A DNA stretch of 18,553 nt from Candidatus Omnitrophota bacterium. GTDB taxonomy: Bacteria; Omnitrophota; Gorgyraeia; Gygaellales; Profunditerraquicolaceae. The notes under the pieces were generated by a model. The model was not told the DNA's origin. It made no database searches and saw only the letters and a list, made by a program, of their open reading frames with translations. The position numbers were made by a program, and so were the translations under genes. The stretch is taken from NCBI GenBank assembly GCA_028687205.1, contig JAQUAP010000020.1, positions 1 to 18,553 of the forward strand, given 5' to 3'. Shown piece by piece: positions 7,285 through 13,142 of the stretch (position 1 is its first letter; each line of letters opens with the position of its first letter).

Positions 7285-8576
7285 ATTTCCTCCATCCTGA
7301 TAGCTACTGATTTTTCTTTTATCGCCTCCAGCCGGTCGATTATGCTTAAAGCGCTGCGCATGTCCTTTTCTTTTGCTTCATGTATAACCATGACTATCGG
7401 GACAAGCTGGGTCCGGCTGCGCTCTTTCTGGGTAACCGAGGCAATACTGATGCCGAATTTAGCCAACACGCCGGATATCTTAGCCAGTACGCCAGGTAAA
7501 TCCCGCGCCATAAAGCGGATATAATAACGGCTCTCAAAATCATCAATCTTGCGTATTTTTCTAACGCTCTTGTCCGCTACGATATTCAAGGTTGGCCTGA
7601 AGAAGCCGGCCTTAATATCCTGGGTTAAGTCTACTAAATCCGAGACTACCGCCGAAGCAGCGGATGACTGGCCTGCGCCAGGGCCGTAGAATAAGAGGTT
7701 TCCTGCCAGGTCGCTGGAAACATAAATAGCGTTGAAGACTCCGTCAACCGAAGATAAAAGATGGTCGCTCGGGATAAGGGTAGGATGCACCCTCACCTCT
7801 AAATCCGCCTCTTCTTTTTTAGCGATCGCCAGCAGCTTTATTTCAAACCCCAGTTCCTTGGCATAGTTTACGTCTGCCAGGGAAATACGCGCAATACCCT
7901 CGATAAATACATCCTTTAGTTCTACAAACCTGCCAAACGCCAGGTAGGTAAGCAGGATTAACTTATGGGCGGAATCCATGCCTTCTATATCCAGGGTAGG
8001 GTCTTTTTCCGCAAAACCCTTGGCGCGCGCTTCTTTAAGCGCCTCCGCAAAGCTGCGGTTATTTTTAGACATCGAGGATAAGATATAATTAGAGGTTCCG
8101 TTAAGAATGCCTAAAATACCGTTAAACCTGTTAGCGACTAACCCTTCGCGTAAGGATTTGATAATCGGTATGCCTGCTCCGACCGACCCCTCAAAATAAA
8201 TATTCTTGCCCCGGTCAGCTGCTTCGGTAAATAATTCCTGCCCGTGCAGCGCAAGCAGCGCCTTATTGGCGGTAACCACATTCTTGCCTTTTCTTAAAGC
8301 CTCGAGAATAAGCTCCCTGGCCGGATGTATCCCCCCGATTAATTCAATTAAAATGTCTATCTGCGGGTCATTGATGATTGCCTTAGGGTCGCGGGTAAGC
8401 ATGCCTTTGTCTATGCTCACATTGCGCTTGGAAGCAATATCCTGGTCGCAGACCTTTTTAATATTGATTTCTAATCCGGTTTTTTCGCTCAGCAACGCTT
8501 TCCTGTCACGCAGGATCTTGATTACCCCTGAGCCGACATTGCCAAATCCGATTAAGCCTACATTAATCCTTTTCAT
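7281..8576 (-). CDS. hom: Homoserine dehydrogenase with C-terminal ACT domain
   Basis: Reduces aspartate semialdehyde to homoserine with NAD(P)H. The 431 residues match the monofunctional ACT-bearing type. The Rossmann motif GLIGFGNVGSGV is at 7-18, VVTANKALLA (100-109) carries the conserved Lys105, GILNGTSNYIL is at 156-166, and DPTLDIEGMDSAHKL (192-206) carries the catalytic Asp/Lys region. An ACT domain near 350-420 (IRFMARDLPGVLAKISGVLA) is expected to give threonine feedback. The start is ATG at 8576 after AAGGA. It shares one base with the stop of the preceding pilZ gene (TAATG) and its own stop overlaps thrC. Confidence 0.96.
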   Translation of the reverse strand: MKRINVGLIGFGNVGSGVIKILRDRKALLSEKTGLEINIKKVCDQDIASKRNVSIDKGMLTRDPKAIINDPQIDILIELIGGIHPARELILEALRKGKNVVTANKALLALHGQELFTEAADRGKNIYFEGSVGAGIPIIKSLREGLVANRFNGILGILNGTSNYILSSMSKNNRSFAEALKEARAKGFAEKDPTLDIEGMDSAHKLILLTYLAFGRFVELKDVFIEGIARISLADVNYAKELGFEIKLLAIAKKEEADLEVRVHPTLIPSDHLLSSVDGVFNAIYVSSDLAGNLLFYGPGAGQSSAASAVVSDLVDLTQDIKAGFFRPTLNIVADKSVRKIRKIDDFESRYYIRFMARDLPGVLAKISGVLAKFGISIASVTQKERSRTQLVPIVMVIHEAKEKDMRSALSIIDRLEAIKEKSVAIRMEEM

Positions 8577-8938
8577 TATTCATCCTTTTCTTTCTTGACG
8601 TAGTAACCTACGGTTTCACCGATAATCTTTCTGTGTTTTTCATCGACTGCCAGAAATTCAATGCGCGTATCATAGATCATGTCTTTCATTATCTCATGGG
8701 ACTCCAGGACCCTGCCGATAAGCATAATGGGGTGCGGGTCAAAAGGAAGCCTGATCTCAAGCGCCAGATTTACTCCGGCCTCAAAGTTCCTGTTGGTCGT
8801 CAGGAGCATCCCGCCCATACTGATATTCTTGGTCTGGCTTATATCCACATTATTAATCTCGTTCATTATGCGATAAGAGACGATAAAACGCCCCATAACC
8901 CTTGGGTGCCTCCTTCTTTCCGGGCCGGCATAACTCAT
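8576..8938 (-). CDS. PilZ-domain protein (putative c-di-GMP receptor)
   Basis: A 120-residue single-domain PilZ protein. The c-di-GMP-binding signature is present as RxxxR (RRHPR within ERRRHPRV, 7-14) and the D/NxSxxG motif NISMGG (38-43). A C-terminal helix 'DEKHRKIIGETVGYYVKK' is typical of short PilZ proteins. No enzymatic or membrane segment is seen. The ATG at 8938 follows GGAGGT with 5-nt spacing and overlaps the stop of another pilZ gene as ATGA. It precedes hom by a TAATG overlap, so it may be co-transcribed with the threonine genes, though no functional link is evident. Confidence 0.88.
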   Translation of the reverse strand: MSYAGPERRRHPRVMGRFIVSYRIMNEINNVDISQTKNISMGGMLLTTNRNFEAGVNLALEIRLPFDPHPIMLIGRVLESHEIMKDMIYDTRIEFLAVDEKHRKIIGETVGYYVKKEKDE

Positions 8939-9333
8939 TTTTTACCTCCGTCTTTTGATAAACACCACGCAATATACTCGCGGATTAATATTTTCTGTTC
9001 TTCTTTTAAGTCCATAAAAGCTATCCTGACGAGAGAAATATTAAACTCGGGGTCTTGGCTTTTTGTCCGGGATTCTTCGACATCCACCACCTTACCGCTG
9101 ACTTCAAACCATTCAAAAGGCTTAAGCGGTATCCGGATGAACATGTGGACGATGATACCTAAGGGAAATTTACCGTTGGTAATAAAACTTACGCCCTTCT
9201 CGCTGATATCCCTTACCGAAGATACGTCCCACTTCCGCAACTCGGGAGCTGATTCCATGGAATACTGGATAATCAGGTTCTTCTTTATCCGCCGCGCCCC
9301 TCTTCTTTCCTGCCTGCTATTTTTATCTTCCAT
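8935..9333 (-). CDS. PilZ-domain protein (putative c-di-GMP receptor)
   Basis: A 132-residue PilZ protein starting MEDKNSRQERRGARR. The RxxxR motif (RRGARR) is followed by DISEKGVSF (the DxSxxG motif) and an alternating beta pattern ending in a helix 'EEQKILIREYIAWCLSK'. The frame stays open to 9462, but the extra 43 codons lie inside the upstream gene and read like a shadow of it. The ATG at 9333 shares a base with the upstream stop (TAATG), the usual junction in this window. It forms a tandem pair with the next pilZ gene. The two differ clearly in sequence and so are not a recent duplication. Confidence 0.85.
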   Translation of the reverse strand: MEDKNSRQERRGARRIKKNLIIQYSMESAPELRKWDVSSVRDISEKGVSFITNGKFPLGIIVHMFIRIPLKPFEWFEVSGKVVDVEESRTKSQDPEFNISLVRIAFMDLKEEQKILIREYIAWCLSKDGGKK

Positions 9334-10211
9334 TAGTTCTTTTTGCAAAGGTTGTGGACTGTATAACCAGCATAGATATACCGTGTGCCGGATTGATCTA
9401 CAGAATACGGTATATACAAATGATCCGCAACGCTCCCTAACTGGGTCCAGCCGGTAGGGCAATTTGCGCCACTAAACCAAATAACCATGCCCGAATAAAA
9501 ACTTCCTGCAGTAGTCTGCAAAGTCCCGTCGGGGAAACGAATACCATCGGTCCCTGATACACCTCCAACATGAAGTTTTGCCGTCGGGCTGGTCGTCCCG
9601 ATGCCGACGTTGCCGCCGTTCGGGTTCAAAAGGAGACTCCCGATATTTTCCAAGCCAAGAACATGTGTTGTCTGAATCCAACCGCCGCCGGCACCGCTGA
9701 TATTAGTTATGCCAAAATCTATTACCCAGTTGTAAGCTGAGCCATCCGTGTTGCGCAATCTTAGTATTCCACCTGCTTGACTGGTTCCTGAAGTTGCCGG
9801 CAAACCGGTAGAACCCCTTCTTACCTCAAAACCTGTACTAGGGCTGGTCGTGCCGATGCCGACGTTGCCTGATGTATCTACTGTTAGGCCTTTAGCCGCT
9901 CCTGTCCCATAAACATCTAAGGGGCCAGTAGGGCTTGTTGTTCCTATACCTACATTCCCCTCTACTACCAAGTCAGCGTTAAGATCAATCGGATTGCCGT
10001 CTCCGTCTTCTGCCTCCCAGGGGACTTCAGCGCCATCAAAATAGGTATCTCCTATGGCAATTCTCTTAGCGCGCATTTCTCTATAAACGCCGTAGGGAGA
10101 AGGATAATAGGTAGAGATGGTGATAGATTCTTCGGCAAGGGTTAAAGGGCTATAGCTTAGCGTCAAAAGTAAGGCTAAAGAGAAAGCTGATAAAAACCGT
10201 TTTCTATACAT
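9333..10211 (-). CDS. Secreted protein with GNVGIGTTSP repeats and tail-collar-like C-terminus
   Basis: 292 residues of unknown function. The ATG at 10211 is chosen because AGGAGG stands 6 nt before it; the longer open frame (to 10244) has no such site. A Sec signal peptide is clear: MYRKRF, then a hydrophobic core to about residue 23, and a likely cleavage after LTLA. The mature start carries ITISTYYPSPYGVYREMRAKR, a motif I associate with secreted Omnitrophota proteins. Three GNVGIGTTSPT-type units begin at about 85, 115 and 200, then GIRFPDGTLQTTA (about 223-235). The C-terminal part 'MVIWFSG...PTGWTQLG' resembles the phage tail-collar or microcystin-dependent-protein fold. A surface adhesin or fibre role is an inference. 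The stop overlaps a pilZ gene (TAATG). Confidence 0.8.
   Translation of the reverse strand: MYRKRFLSAFSLALLLTLSYSPLTLAEESITISTYYPSPYGVYREMRAKRIAIGDTYFDGAEVPWEAEDGDGNPIDLNADLVVEGNVGIGTTSPTGPLDVYGTGAAKGLTVDTSGNVGIGTTSPSTGFEVRRGSTGLPATSGTSQAGGILRLRNTDGSAYNWVIDFGITNISGAGGGWIQTTHVLGLENIGSLLLNPNGGNVGIGTTSPTAKLHVGGVSGTDGIRFPDGTLQTTAGSFYSGMVIWFSGANCPTGWTQLGSVADHLYIPYSVDQSGTRYIYAGYTVHNLCKKN
9586..9614 (-). repeat. 29-bp direct repeat encoding VGIGTTSP (copy 1 of 3)
   Basis: Encodes the third GNVGIGTTSP unit of the secreted protein. It matches 9841-9869 at 28 of 29 positions. A diverged third copy lies at 9931-9959. Near identity at DNA level between copies 1 and 2 suggests recent duplication or gene conversion. 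Confidence 0.75.
9841..9869 (-). repeat. 29-bp direct repeat encoding VGIGTTSP (copy 2 of 3)
   Basis: Encodes the second GNVGIGTTSP unit. It differs from 9586-9614 by one base, whereas the copy at 9931-9959 keeps the protein motif but has many silent changes. Confidence 0.75.
9931..9959 (-). repeat. 29-bp direct repeat encoding VGIGTTSP (copy 3, diverged)
   Basis: Encodes the first GNVGIGTTSP unit. The protein motif matches the other two, but the third codon positions have drifted. Confidence 0.65.
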
Positions 10212-10257
10212 TTTATACCTCCTATGCTGCGTCGCAAATTGCAAAGGCTTAAGTCAG

Positions 10258-10332
10258 TCGGGGGAGAGAGATTTGAACTCTCGACCTCTTGAACCCCATT
10301 CAAGCGCGCTAGCCAAACTGCGCCATCCCCCG
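10258..10332 (-). tRNA. tRNA-Pro(GGG)
   Basis: 75-nt cloverleaf. The acceptor CGGGGGA pairs with TCCCCCG and the discriminator is A, with no encoded CCA. D stem GCGC/GCGC; anticodon stem CTTGA/TCAAG with loop ATGGGGT (anticodon GGG, reading CCC/CCU proline codons); T stem GAGAG/CTCTC around TTCAAAT. The CGG start fits bacterial tRNA-Pro. It lies between gpsA and the secreted-protein gene on the same strand. Confidence 0.95.
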
Positions 10333-10397
10333 TTTTACCTTTTAAAAACTCTCGTAAAACGGTCCTGAGCCCACCGGTTAGTGGGCAAAGGGCCTTT
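10331..10397. other. Short inverted repeats between gpsA and tRNA-Pro
   Basis: The gap after gpsA contains GCCCAC/GTGGGC (10369-10386, 6-nt loop), AAAGGGCCTTT (10387-10397) and CGTTTTAC/GTAAAACG (10331-10338 and 10354-10361). No clear U-tract follows the GC-rich hairpin on the minus strand, so a classical intrinsic terminator cannot be claimed. A processing or weak-termination role is possible. Confidence 0.4.
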
Positions 10398-10404
10398 GTT
10401 TATT

Positions 10405-11406
10405 CTACTCTTCTTTTTTCTCCCGAGCCATTAAATCTTTAAACGCCTTAAGCGCGGGTTTATTTTTATAAAGCACATTATAAACTTCTTTGGCAATAGG
10501 CATATCTACTTTATACTTTAAACTTAAGGCATAGGCGGATTTTGCCGTAGGCACTCCTTCGGCAACCATCTGCATACGGCTGATTACCTGTTTTAATTTC
10601 CTGCCCTGGCCGATTTTTTCACCGACTAATCTGTTGCGGCTGTAAGGGCTGATACAGGTGGTGACTAAATCGCCTAAACCGCTTATCCCGCTGAAAGTCC
10701 TGCTTCCGGCGCCCATAGCCAGGCCTAACCTGGAAATTTCAGCCAGGCCGCGGGCGAGGATTGCGGCTTTAGTATTTGCCCCGAAGCCCAGGCCATCAGA
10801 AATCCCGCAGGCGATAGCAATGACATTTTTCAGGCTTCCTCCCAGCTCTACGCCGGTAACGTCGGTATTAGTATATATCCTGAACCTGCCGCTCATAAAA
10901 ATATTTTGTAATATTTTACCCGCCTTCCGGTTATGCGCGGCAATCACCGCGACCGTAGGTACGCCTTTAGCAACTTCATGGGCGATGGTCGGGCCGGAGA
11001 GCACCGCTAATTTTACCGCGCCCAACTCGTCGTGGATTACCTCGGAGATTCTCTTTAGCGTACCCATTTCTATTCCCTTGGTCACGCTTAAATATATTGC
11101 CTGGCGCGGATAGCCTATTTGCTTAACCTTTTTTAAGACTGAGCGTATATATTGCGAGGGAACCGCTAAAACGACAATGTCTTTTTTCTGCATAGCGGCC
11201 CTCAGGTCGCTGGTTAAGATTATTCCCCCGGGTATTTTAATTCCGGGCAGGAATTTTTTGTTCTCCCTTTTATTCTTCATATAAGCGATATTCGCGGCAA
11301 ATGCCCCCCAGAGAGTTACCTTAAAACCTTTACGCGCCAGAAGCACGCTTAGGGTCGTCCCCCAACCGCCGTCGCCTAAAATAACTATATCCGGTCTATT
11401 TTCCAT
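10405..11406 (-). CDS. gpsA: NAD(P)-dependent glycerol-3-phosphate dehydrogenase
   Basis: Reduces dihydroxyacetone phosphate to sn-glycerol 3-phosphate for membrane lipids. From the ATG at 11406 the product has 333 residues, the normal length. The N-terminal nucleotide-binding motif is VILGDGGWGTTLSVLLA. Later come VLAVPSQYI, LSVTKGIE, LSGPTIAHEVAKG, GGSLKNVIAIACGISDGLGFGANTKAA and SRNRLVGEKIGQG, all family blocks. The open frame can begin 24 bp earlier at a TTG, but the ATG sits directly after GGGAG and gives the standard N-terminus. It overlaps the end of a pilZ gene by 11 bp and is followed by tRNA-Pro. Confidence 0.96.
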   Translation of the reverse strand: MENRPDIVILGDGGWGTTLSVLLARKGFKVTLWGAFAANIAYMKNKRENKKFLPGIKIPGGIILTSDLRAAMQKKDIVVLAVPSQYIRSVLKKVKQIGYPRQAIYLSVTKGIEMGTLKRISEVIHDELGAVKLAVLSGPTIAHEVAKGVPTVAVIAAHNRKAGKILQNIFMSGRFRIYTNTDVTGVELGGSLKNVIAIACGISDGLGFGANTKAAILARGLAEISRLGLAMGAGSRTFSGISGLGDLVTTCISPYSRNRLVGEKIGQGRKLKQVISRMQMVAEGVPTAKSAYALSLKYKVDMPIAKEVYNVLYKNKPALKAFKDLMAREKKEE

Positions 11407-11779
11407 CTTCTCCCAAAGACTGTTTAACAAAATTCTGCTCTTCGCGGGTAAGGAATTTTATCCCCACGTCATAATTATCATAACCCTTTGCTTCCACTCT
11501 TACTACTTTGCCGATAATGCCATTTTGATAGATAAAGACCCTTTTTTCCAGCTCCGCGCATACGCTTAATACCCCGCGGTCAAAAGAAAGCCAGAGCACG
11601 TCTTCAGGGTTCACGGTCTCCCTGACATTACAGAGCAGCCCCGCAGGGCTGATATTAGAAGTATAACCTTTAAGCAGCTTAGTCAGGGTTTCTTTTTTAC
11701 ATACCTTATAAGCTAAAGGCGTGGCATAATCAAACCTGGTGAATTCCCTGCGCTCTTCCGGTGCGGGTATATTGTCCAT
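11396..11779 (-). CDS. PilZ-domain protein (putative c-di-GMP receptor)
   Basis: 127 residues with RxxxR (RREFTR in EERREFTRFDY, about 9-19) and NISPAGLLC (NxSxxG, about 43-51), followed by beta strands and a closing helix 'EEQNFVKQSLGE'. This is the third PilZ protein within 3.2 kb and the most distant in sequence from the other two. It starts 1 nt after the thymidylate synthase-like stop and overlaps gpsA, so all three are probably one transcript. The partner or output process cannot be told from the sequence. Confidence 0.85.
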   Translation of the reverse strand: MDNIPAPEERREFTRFDYATPLAYKVCKKETLTKLLKGYTSNISPAGLLCNVRETVNPEDVLWLSFDRGVLSVCAELEKRVFIYQNGIIGKVVRVEAKGYDNYDVGIKFLTREEQNFVKQSLGEDGK

Positions 11780-11780
11780 A

Positions 11781-12530
11781 TTATTTTATCGCCAGGTTAA
11801 GTTTATTGGTCCGCATTTTAGCCAGGTCCCAGGCATAATCATAAAGATGCAGGCCCTTGCTTACGGCGATAATCTCCCCGTCATCCACGCCGATTTCTTC
11901 CGCCATATATTGCTTAACCAACTGCAGCCCCCCGAGATTGGAAGGAAAGCCTCCCCATAGATCCCAGGAGCGGAAATATAAAATAAAATGCAGCTTGCCG
12001 TAGCGTACCCTTGTATCGATAAGCCTCAGGCATGGCGGGTCAATTAATTTTATATCCGAAGGCATGCCGATCTCCATTACCGCCTGGTTTGTCCCGAAAC
12101 CTTGAGTCTTATAAATTTTGATTACTTCTTCTATCTGGTTTACGTTCAAGGGCATTTCCCGCACCATATCCTTGTCGCCGTTCTTTTCCTTTATCCTTAC
12201 CTTGGCATCTACCAGCCGTTCGCCATAAGTGTAATCTTCTGTTTCCGTCTTTTGGCCCGTAAGCAGGTAGCTTAAATAGCCCTGGATATAATCCATATCC
12301 GTCGGCGCGGGAATGCTCATTCCTTCCGGTATAATGGGAATGATCTGATGCGACGGCTTTTTTATACGTATGGTAACAAAATCGAATTCCAGCCGTTTCT
12401 GGCCTTCGTAACTCCCCTTGGTTATGGTGTAGACGTGGCCATGTTCAAGTATTGCGGATAGGCACTGGAACCAGGCATCATCCACGTCAAACGCATCAAT
12501 AAAAACCGGTTTTAATAATTCTTCGCTCAT
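11781..12530 (-). CDS. Thymidylate synthase-like protein (archaeal-type)
   Basis: A 249-residue protein whose C-terminal half aligns by eye with ThyA: IDPPCLRL with candidate nucleophile Cys167, GKLHFILYFRSWDLWGGFPSN with Arg187, Asp190 and Asn198, and GLHLYDYA with His228 and Tyr230. These match the E. coli APCHA, QRSCDVFLGLPFN and THLY blocks, so the dUMP site looks intact. The N-terminal half (HGHVYTITKGSYEG) is unlike bacterial ThyA and resembles the short archaeal thymidylate synthases. It would methylate dUMP or act as a hydroxymethylase using a folate; which folate cannot be told. The upstream site is weak (AGGA 16 nt away), and the gene follows the tRNA-associated palindromic block. 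Confidence 0.8.
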   Translation of the reverse strand: MSEELLKPVFIDAFDVDDAWFQCLSAILEHGHVYTITKGSYEGQKRLEFDFVTIRIKKPSHQIIPIIPEGMSIPAPTDMDYIQGYLSYLLTGQKTETEDYTYGERLVDAKVRIKEKNGDKDMVREMPLNVNQIEEVIKIYKTQGFGTNQAVMEIGMPSDIKLIDPPCLRLIDTRVRYGKLHFILYFRSWDLWGGFPSNLGGLQLVKQYMAEEIGVDDGEIIAVSKGLHLYDYAWDLAKMRTNKLNLAIK

Positions 12531-12562
12531 ATGATTCTACTTAGCGTCCTTTCATTTTTTGG

Positions 12563-12585
12563 AGCGGGAGAGGGGAATCGAACCC
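12563..12585 (-). repeat. Copy of tRNA-Gly 3' end (att-like direct repeat)
   Basis: 23 bp identical to 12710-12732, the 3' end of tRNA-Gly from the T loop to the discriminator base. The two copies are 147 bp apart and in the same orientation. No 5' tRNA half accompanies this copy. Confidence 0.85.
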
Positions 12586-12709
12586 GTCGTTCGCTTTGCT
12601 CACTCCCCAAAGGGGCTCTGCCCCTATGGCGCTCACTTGCGTTCGCTGTTACCCCGAAAGCGCGGGGAAAATCTTTCCCCGCTCCCCTTTTGGGTTCGCT
12701 TCTAATATA
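12586..12709. mobile_element. Palindrome-rich 124-bp insert beside tRNA-Gly
   Basis: This sequence lies between the tRNA-Gly gene and the duplicated tRNA-Gly 3' end. It contains a perfect 9-bp hairpin GCGGGGAAA/TTTCCCCGC (12662-12670, 12674-12682, 3-nt loop) and a 6-bp hairpin AGGGGC/GCCCCT (12611-12616, 12620-12625). GTTCGCT and GCTCACT words recur in it. It is more GC-rich than the neighbouring intergenic DNA and has no credible gene; the 69-codon open frame across it is a translation of tRNA sequence. It is best read as a non-autonomous insertion or island remnant at a tRNA attachment site. Confidence 0.55.
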
Positions 12710-12780
12710 AGCGGGAGAGGGGAATCGAACCCCCATATATAGCTTGGAAGGCTATTGTTCTACCACTGAACTACTCCCGC
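12710..12780 (-). tRNA. tRNA-Gly(TCC)
   Basis: 71-nt cloverleaf. Acceptor GCGGGAG/CTCCCGC; discriminator T, usual for bacterial tRNA-Gly; no encoded CCA. D arm GTTCAGTGGTAGAAC; anticodon loop CTTCCAA (anticodon TCC); T arm GGGG-TTCGATT-CCCC. It is third in a Thr-Tyr-Gly cluster. Confidence 0.95.
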
Positions 12781-12790
12781 AATACCTATT

Positions 12791-12834
12791 ACGTACCGGC
12801 GCGTACCGGCGCAATTCCTATTAGCGCCGGGTAC
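12791..12834. repeat. GC-rich direct and inverted repeat between tRNA-Tyr and tRNA-Gly
   Basis: CGTACCGGCG occurs twice in tandem (12791-12810). GCGCCGGGTAC downstream is its inverse with one extra base, so a hairpin GTACCGGCGC/GCGCCGGGTAC can form. The rest of the 81-bp spacer shows nothing recognisable. Confidence 0.6.
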
Positions 12835-12861
12835 TGCAATTTCCTTGTCGGGAAAATTTAA

Positions 12862-13142
12862 TGGGCAGGAGAGGATTCGAACCTCTGAAGCACAAGTGCA
12901 GCAGATTTCAAGTGCCCTCGAGTTGCCTCAAGGCTTGGACTATCTCATCACCCTGGCTCTTAGCTTTAGGTGGTAGGCGCTTAGTCTCTGCACCTTTCCC
13001 GATGTTTACTTCGGGACTTGGCTCAGGATTACCCCAAACGTATCTTGGGGCTTCCCTGAATTCACCTACTTTTCCATCACGTCTTTCGGCATGACGCTGC
13101 GATTACACAGTCTGCCCCCTTTGGCCACTTGGGTACCTGCCC
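12862..13142 (-). tRNA. tRNA-Tyr(GTA), split by a group I intron
   Basis: The 5' exon is 13142-13107 and the 3' exon 12908-12862, 83 nt when joined. Acceptor GGGCAGG/CCTGCCC with discriminator A; D arm CCC..GGCCAAAGGG; anticodon stem GCAGA/TCTGC closing the loop CTGTAAA (anticodon GTA); long class II variable arm; T arm AGAGG-TTCGAAT-CCTCT. The anticodon arm GCAGACTGTAAATCTGC equals that of E. coli tRNA-Tyr as I remember it. The interruption falls between anticodon bases T35 and A36. No CCA is encoded. Without splicing this tRNA cannot function. Confidence 0.95.
12909..13106 (-). ncRNA. Group I self-splicing intron (IC3-like) in the tRNA-Tyr anticodon
   Basis: 198 nt between exon T13107 and A12908, ending in the required G (12909). 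P1 forms between exon CTGT and the guide GCAG (13100-13097), with a T:G pair at the splice site. P2 CGTCATG/CGTGATG (13096-13090, 13081-13075); P3 GTAGGTG/CGCCTAC (13069-13063, 12979-12973); P4 TTCAGG/CCTGAG; P5 CCCCAA/TTGGGG; P6a TCCCGA/TCGGGA; P8 CACC/GGTG; P9 CCTTGAG-GCAA-CTCGAGG with a GNRA loop. The core elements AATTCAGGGAAGCC (P), AATCCTGAGCCAAG (Q), GGTGCAGAGACTA (R) and GAGATAGTCC (S) closely match those of the Azoarcus tRNA-Ile intron, as I remember it. No ORF lies inside. Confidence 0.94.

Noticed and set aside
8633..9457. 274-codon plus-strand open frame opposite the two pilZ genes
   Set aside because: It has no recognisable domain and lies antisense to two PilZ genes with clear motifs and coupled starts. 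It is a shadow frame.
9334..9462. Longer start for the second pilZ gene
   Set aside because: The added 43 codons overlap the secreted-protein gene, lack PilZ features, and the TAATG junction at 9333 is the typical start arrangement here.
9586..9959. CRISPR-like repeat array
   Set aside because: The three 29-bp units lie inside one reading frame, encode the same peptide motif and have irregular spacing (about 226 and 61 bp). They are protein repeats.
10369..10397. Intrinsic terminator after gpsA
   Set aside because: A hairpin exists, but no run of T follows it on the minus strand, so it is reported only as an inverted repeat.
12527..12736. 69-codon minus-strand open frame beginning MGVRFPSPAYIRSEPK
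   Set aside because: It translates the tRNA-Gly 3' end, the palindromic insert and the duplicated tRNA end (GVRFPSPA and RVRFPSPA are T-arm readings). It has no ribosome-binding site and is not a protein gene.
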